Source: Laguncularia racemosa
Lineage: Eukaryota; Streptophyta; Magnoliopsida; Myrtales; Combretaceae
Direction of reading: 5' to 3'
Assembly: GCA_037954665.1 (NCBI GenBank)
Contig: JBBMOL010000092.1
Coordinates: 2,356,001 to 2,420,000, forward strand
Length of the DNA stretch: 64,000 bases
The notes beneath the pieces were generated by a model. That model was not told the origin of the DNA. It worked only from the letters and a program-made list of their open reading frames with translations, and did not search any database. The position numbers and the translations under genes are program-made. Each line of letters opens with the position of its first letter. Positions within the stretch are counted from its first letter, which is position 1. Positions 60,401 through 64,000 of this stretch are shown here, in pieces.

Positions 60401-61213
60401 AAGTGTTGCTATGTCAACTTTGGATACCATACCACCGGCCATGCTTTATAAGTTAGGGCCCATTTCCATTAATTTTATAGGATAATAGTCAATAGAATTT
60501 GAATTAGTACTACTTTTTTTCTTTTTTCTTTTTGAAATTTATAGAAATGTGAAAAGAAAAATGTTAGCTTTATTTCTATTTGGTAAGTATAACAAGGAAA
60601 AGAAATTCGAACTTAATCTATTATGTTGAAAGACTTATATAAATGTTATTAAATTATAATTTATTAATAAAATAAATACATAAAAAACAGTTTTTTTTTT
60701 TTTTAGTATTGTTTCGTGAAGCTCGTATTAACAATTTTCTTATAAATTCATTCCAAAATGATACTCTCTTTGATTGGATAATTTATACCTTTTGTACTTT
60801 TCACTTTGTATATCCATGTTACTAATTTTTCACTTACCTAAGTTGAGCTTTCAAGTTTTTTCACTTTGTTCACATACCTTATTATTATTTTCTCATTAAT
60901 TATGGAGAGAATAATGCAATTATAGAAACGAAACAATACAGATACACGAAATGAAAAGGGTCCAAAAATGAGATATATATTTTTTTCTTTCTTAAAAAAA
61001 GAAAAGAAAATAATCCTAATGTGTATATATTTCTTTTATCGGACAAGCCGGAGTTTTATTGGAGTTGGACGAAGTCAGACGGAGTTTTAAATCCATTAAA
61101 AGCACATAAGTCATATACCTATTCTTTTTCTAATATTGCAAATGTATTTTCTAAATTTTTGGTCAATTATAATTTTTTTTTACCTTTTTCTAGTAACTAT
61201 GAGTTGACCATGA

Positions 61214-61550
61214 AAATATAAATTATGACTTTATCTAAAGTTATACAAATAATTTTTAAATTGTTACTGTAATTCCAAAAGTATTTTAAAAAAACATAAA
61301 TAAAGATGGATTTGGGTTTTTAGCATGGTTTTATGACATATACGAGCATATAAACAAGAAGTAGAAAATTAAAACTTGAAATTACATTATAATGATTTAG
61401 GATTTACTCATGTATCCGACCGTTTAGAGATTGTATTTGTAATTTTTTTTTCTTTTTTAAAAATCTTTTTAAAAGGTGGATAGGCTTATCTCCAACTTGG
61501 TTAGGCATAAACTCAACGAGAAACAGTATTTGACCAGAAGAACTTTTTTT
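61214..61550. repeat. Direct repeat, copy 2
   Basis: Partner of 60151-60400, longer by an insertion at about 61420-61500 between the ATTTACTCATG and CAGTATTTGACC blocks. Confidence 0.75.
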
Positions 61551-64000
61551 TTTTTTTTTTTGGTGATCATAATAATTAGTGCGCCAAAGGAAAAAAAAAA
61601 AAAGAAAACACATGTCCGTTATCGACGCAAATACGTAATGGGAAATTAACGGACTTTTGAATTTTCATTTTTTATGTTGTAAAGCTTGTGAAATTCTTTG
61701 CCATCTCTTGATTTTTCTTTTCTTCTTTACCCAAAGCTCATCGTTAATGTTTTCATCTTATAGAAAATGTTTTCCAATATCTATTATCATTAAAACTTTA
61801 AAATTTTTAATAATCTTAAAAAATTATAAATATTACGAGGTTTTAATAGTAAGTGATGAAAAGAGGTAAAGATAGTACTGATGATTAGTAATGATGAATA
61901 ATCACTATAAAAAATATTAACAAAGAATAAGAATTCTTTTCAAAATCGTAGCGGATTTCTTTTGTCAAATTTTGTATGAAAACATTTAAGTTTCTCGATC
62001 ATTAAAAAATTTTTCTATTTCATTTATATCCTTAAATAGTTTTTTAGGATACTATTTAAAAACACCAAATCACTCATTATGTTTTCCCTTCTATTTATAA
62101 TTATAATTATATTTGAAAAAAATATTAATGCGTGTCGATCACACTTATTAAGAATCCCCAATAAGATAATTTTTCAAACTTTTCACATACATATCTTCCG
62201 TGAAACGTATACTTAATATTAAATTAAAGAATTCTTCCCGAAAGCTCATCGGAGGACTAATACCAAATATTCACGTGTCCTCGTGTGGATAAGATGTATT
62301 ATTATCTCACCAACTCAGCAGCCGCAGTTACGGCGGATTTTTGACGTGGAAAAGATTAAAAAAAATATTATATTAACCGTTCTTCAAGGATTTAAATGAA
62401 ACACATGAGTAAATCTTTAAAAGTACAAGGCATAAAGAACACTACAGGTGCGAACGTGTTTTTAATAGAGAAAAAGTGAAAGTGTTTACATTTTCATATT
62501 TAAGTAATTTAATATTTAAAATTTTATTTTTTCATAATTAATATTTAAAATTTTAGATTTAAATAATTTAATATCTCTATTAAATCTTTCAAATAAAAAA
62601 ATATAAAACACTTCATTTATTTTTTAGATAAATAGAATCAATCAACCCCATCATATGCGCCGGTTTTGAGAATATAAAAAATAAAAAGAAAACAAATGCC
62701 AAACCAACTAATCAACCGTCTGTTCGTCGTTTTCTCTTTTTATTTTTGTTTATACAAAGCGGATTAGTTGGTCTTTTTTTGGAATTGGGGAAAAACCAAC
62801 AACTGCCAATGTCTTCTTGTGGACAGAGTTGGTATTACCGTAAGGGGTATTCGTACCAATTTATATTATATTATACATATTGATGTAAGTTATTTTGTAT
62901 ATACCTTGATGTGTAATCTATTTATTGAAGGATTTATCCCTTTAAAAAAATTTGGAATTTCAGGGTCTCCATAAGTGAAGCCGGGGTCATTCAATTATTC
63001 AACCATCAATATAATAAAATTTTCAATAGATCGAATAATTCCATTCAACAAACTATAATATACTAAAGTCAAATTGCAACAATTCCATATCTAATATAAT
63101 CACACTATATTTGTGTATGTGTGTATTAGATATTTGATAAATATTTTACTATTTATTTATTTTTATTTAGAAATAACAATATATATTTAAGAGACATAGA
63201 AGAAAACAATAACAATAAAGATAAAATTTTGTCCCAAAAAATATTATTATTAGTTGTACTCGATAAGCTTGATATTTTAATTAACTGTATTTGATATTCA
63301 AGTAAATAAAACTATTTTAGATATTTACCGAATATTTACTATTAAGCGCTGATTCAATATTCTACTTTGTACTATTCGTAAAAACTATGTAAAGTTATAG
63401 ATAATTTAATGGATGATAATGATATTTATTTTTTTAATTGCACTGTATGCAATCAACATGTGAAAACACCAGACAAATTTTACTATCAAATAAAATAACA
63501 TCAATTTTATATACATTTCACGGTCAGCATTTAATATAAAAAGTTTTGAATTGCATATCCTTATCATCCTCTCCATTATTAAATCTAAACTGATGATTTG
63601 ATTTTGTATCCATATATTTTTTAAAGCAAATATTATGCTTGCATGTAAAGATAAAAGAAAATAAAAATTGAACTTTCATTTTTAAGAATGAATTATGTTA
63701 TGAACATGATTGAATAAATTTTTATGATTATATATTTATTTTTTATTTATATAAATATTTATTATTGGTGAAAAAATACTCGAAATATGAAATTAGAATG
63801 ATAAGTATTTATCTACATTTTAATTATCATATATAGGTTTGAAATGTTTTTATTCTTTTTAAAATCTGACCGTTAAAATTCTTACCCTATGCATTAGACA
63901 AGACTAAGCAGTATGGAGTCCTAAGTTATTAATGGCTTTGTGAGCCAATTTTTAATAGTAAAAACGTGGGTCGTTCATTGCGTTACCGATTTGAATTCTA

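Larger units (their letters stand above)
59601..64000. other. AT-rich intergenic DNA with a dispersed duplication
   Basis: No gene recognised. Short ORFs (for example 61021-61221, 61404-61613, 62768-62974) are low complexity. A GC-richer spot at about 59870-59920 is unassigned. The one clear structure is the repeat pair near 60150 and 61210. Confidence 0.55.

Noticed and set aside
61021..62974. Short ORFs near the right edge as genes
   Set aside because: Low complexity, no splice context, and partly within the dispersed duplication.

Overview
The window is nuclear DNA of a flowering plant, most likely a eudicot. It is very AT-rich, its two host genes have plant intron-exon structure, and it holds Ty3/gypsy elements of three plant types (CRM/Reina-like, Tat/Ogre-like, Tekay/Del-like). 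About 28 kb of the 64 kb can be assigned to mobile elements with defined ends. There is no sign of a bacterial operon, CRISPR array, rRNA or intact tRNA gene.

Host genes. (1) 112-2365, minus strand: the 5' part of an ABC1/UbiB-family atypical kinase gene of the ADCK2-like plant type, running off the left edge. Its first coding exon is only eight bases (ATGTCGAG) and lies below two upstream ORFs. (2) 19529-21991, minus strand: a complete three-exon R2R3-MYB transcription factor gene (133, 130 and 796 bp exons; 352 aa), closest in its DNA-binding domain to the MYB41/74/102 group.

Mobile elements, left to right. Element 1 (10133-15861, minus) is a CRM/Reina-like gypsy element with two 561-bp LTRs and TSD TTATA. 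One gag-pol frame is broken by eight in-frame stops and no frameshift. A Ty1/copia element (16756-17620, minus, TSD TTATT) has lost almost all of its interior. From 34574 to 59600 lies a nested complex: a roughly 2.25-kb segment present as two direct copies (A and B), each carrying the same foldback MITE with a degenerate 9-bp TSD. Copy A is split by Element 2 (36478-47158, plus, Tat/Ogre-like, dual RNase H, TSD GTAGG). Element 3 (47508-56357, minus, Tekay/Del-like, TSD TCCAC) sits exactly at the A/B junction. Copy B is split by a 969-bp PIF/Harbinger-like element (57803-58771, TSD TTA). Each copy supplies the empty site for insertions in the other, so the boundaries and the minimum order of events can be read directly.

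The rest (2600-10127, 15867-16755, 17621-19528, 22110-34568, 59600-64000) is AT-rich intergenic DNA with several local duplications and a few GC-richer patches I could not identify. I saw no convincingly novel gene system. The most notable signals are in the retroelements: tRNA-like A/B boxes and a strong splice donor inside the Tat-like LTRs, a minisatellite-like 3' region in the same element, palindromic subrepeats in the LTRs of two unrelated gypsy elements, and the inverted LTR piece in the deleted copia element.
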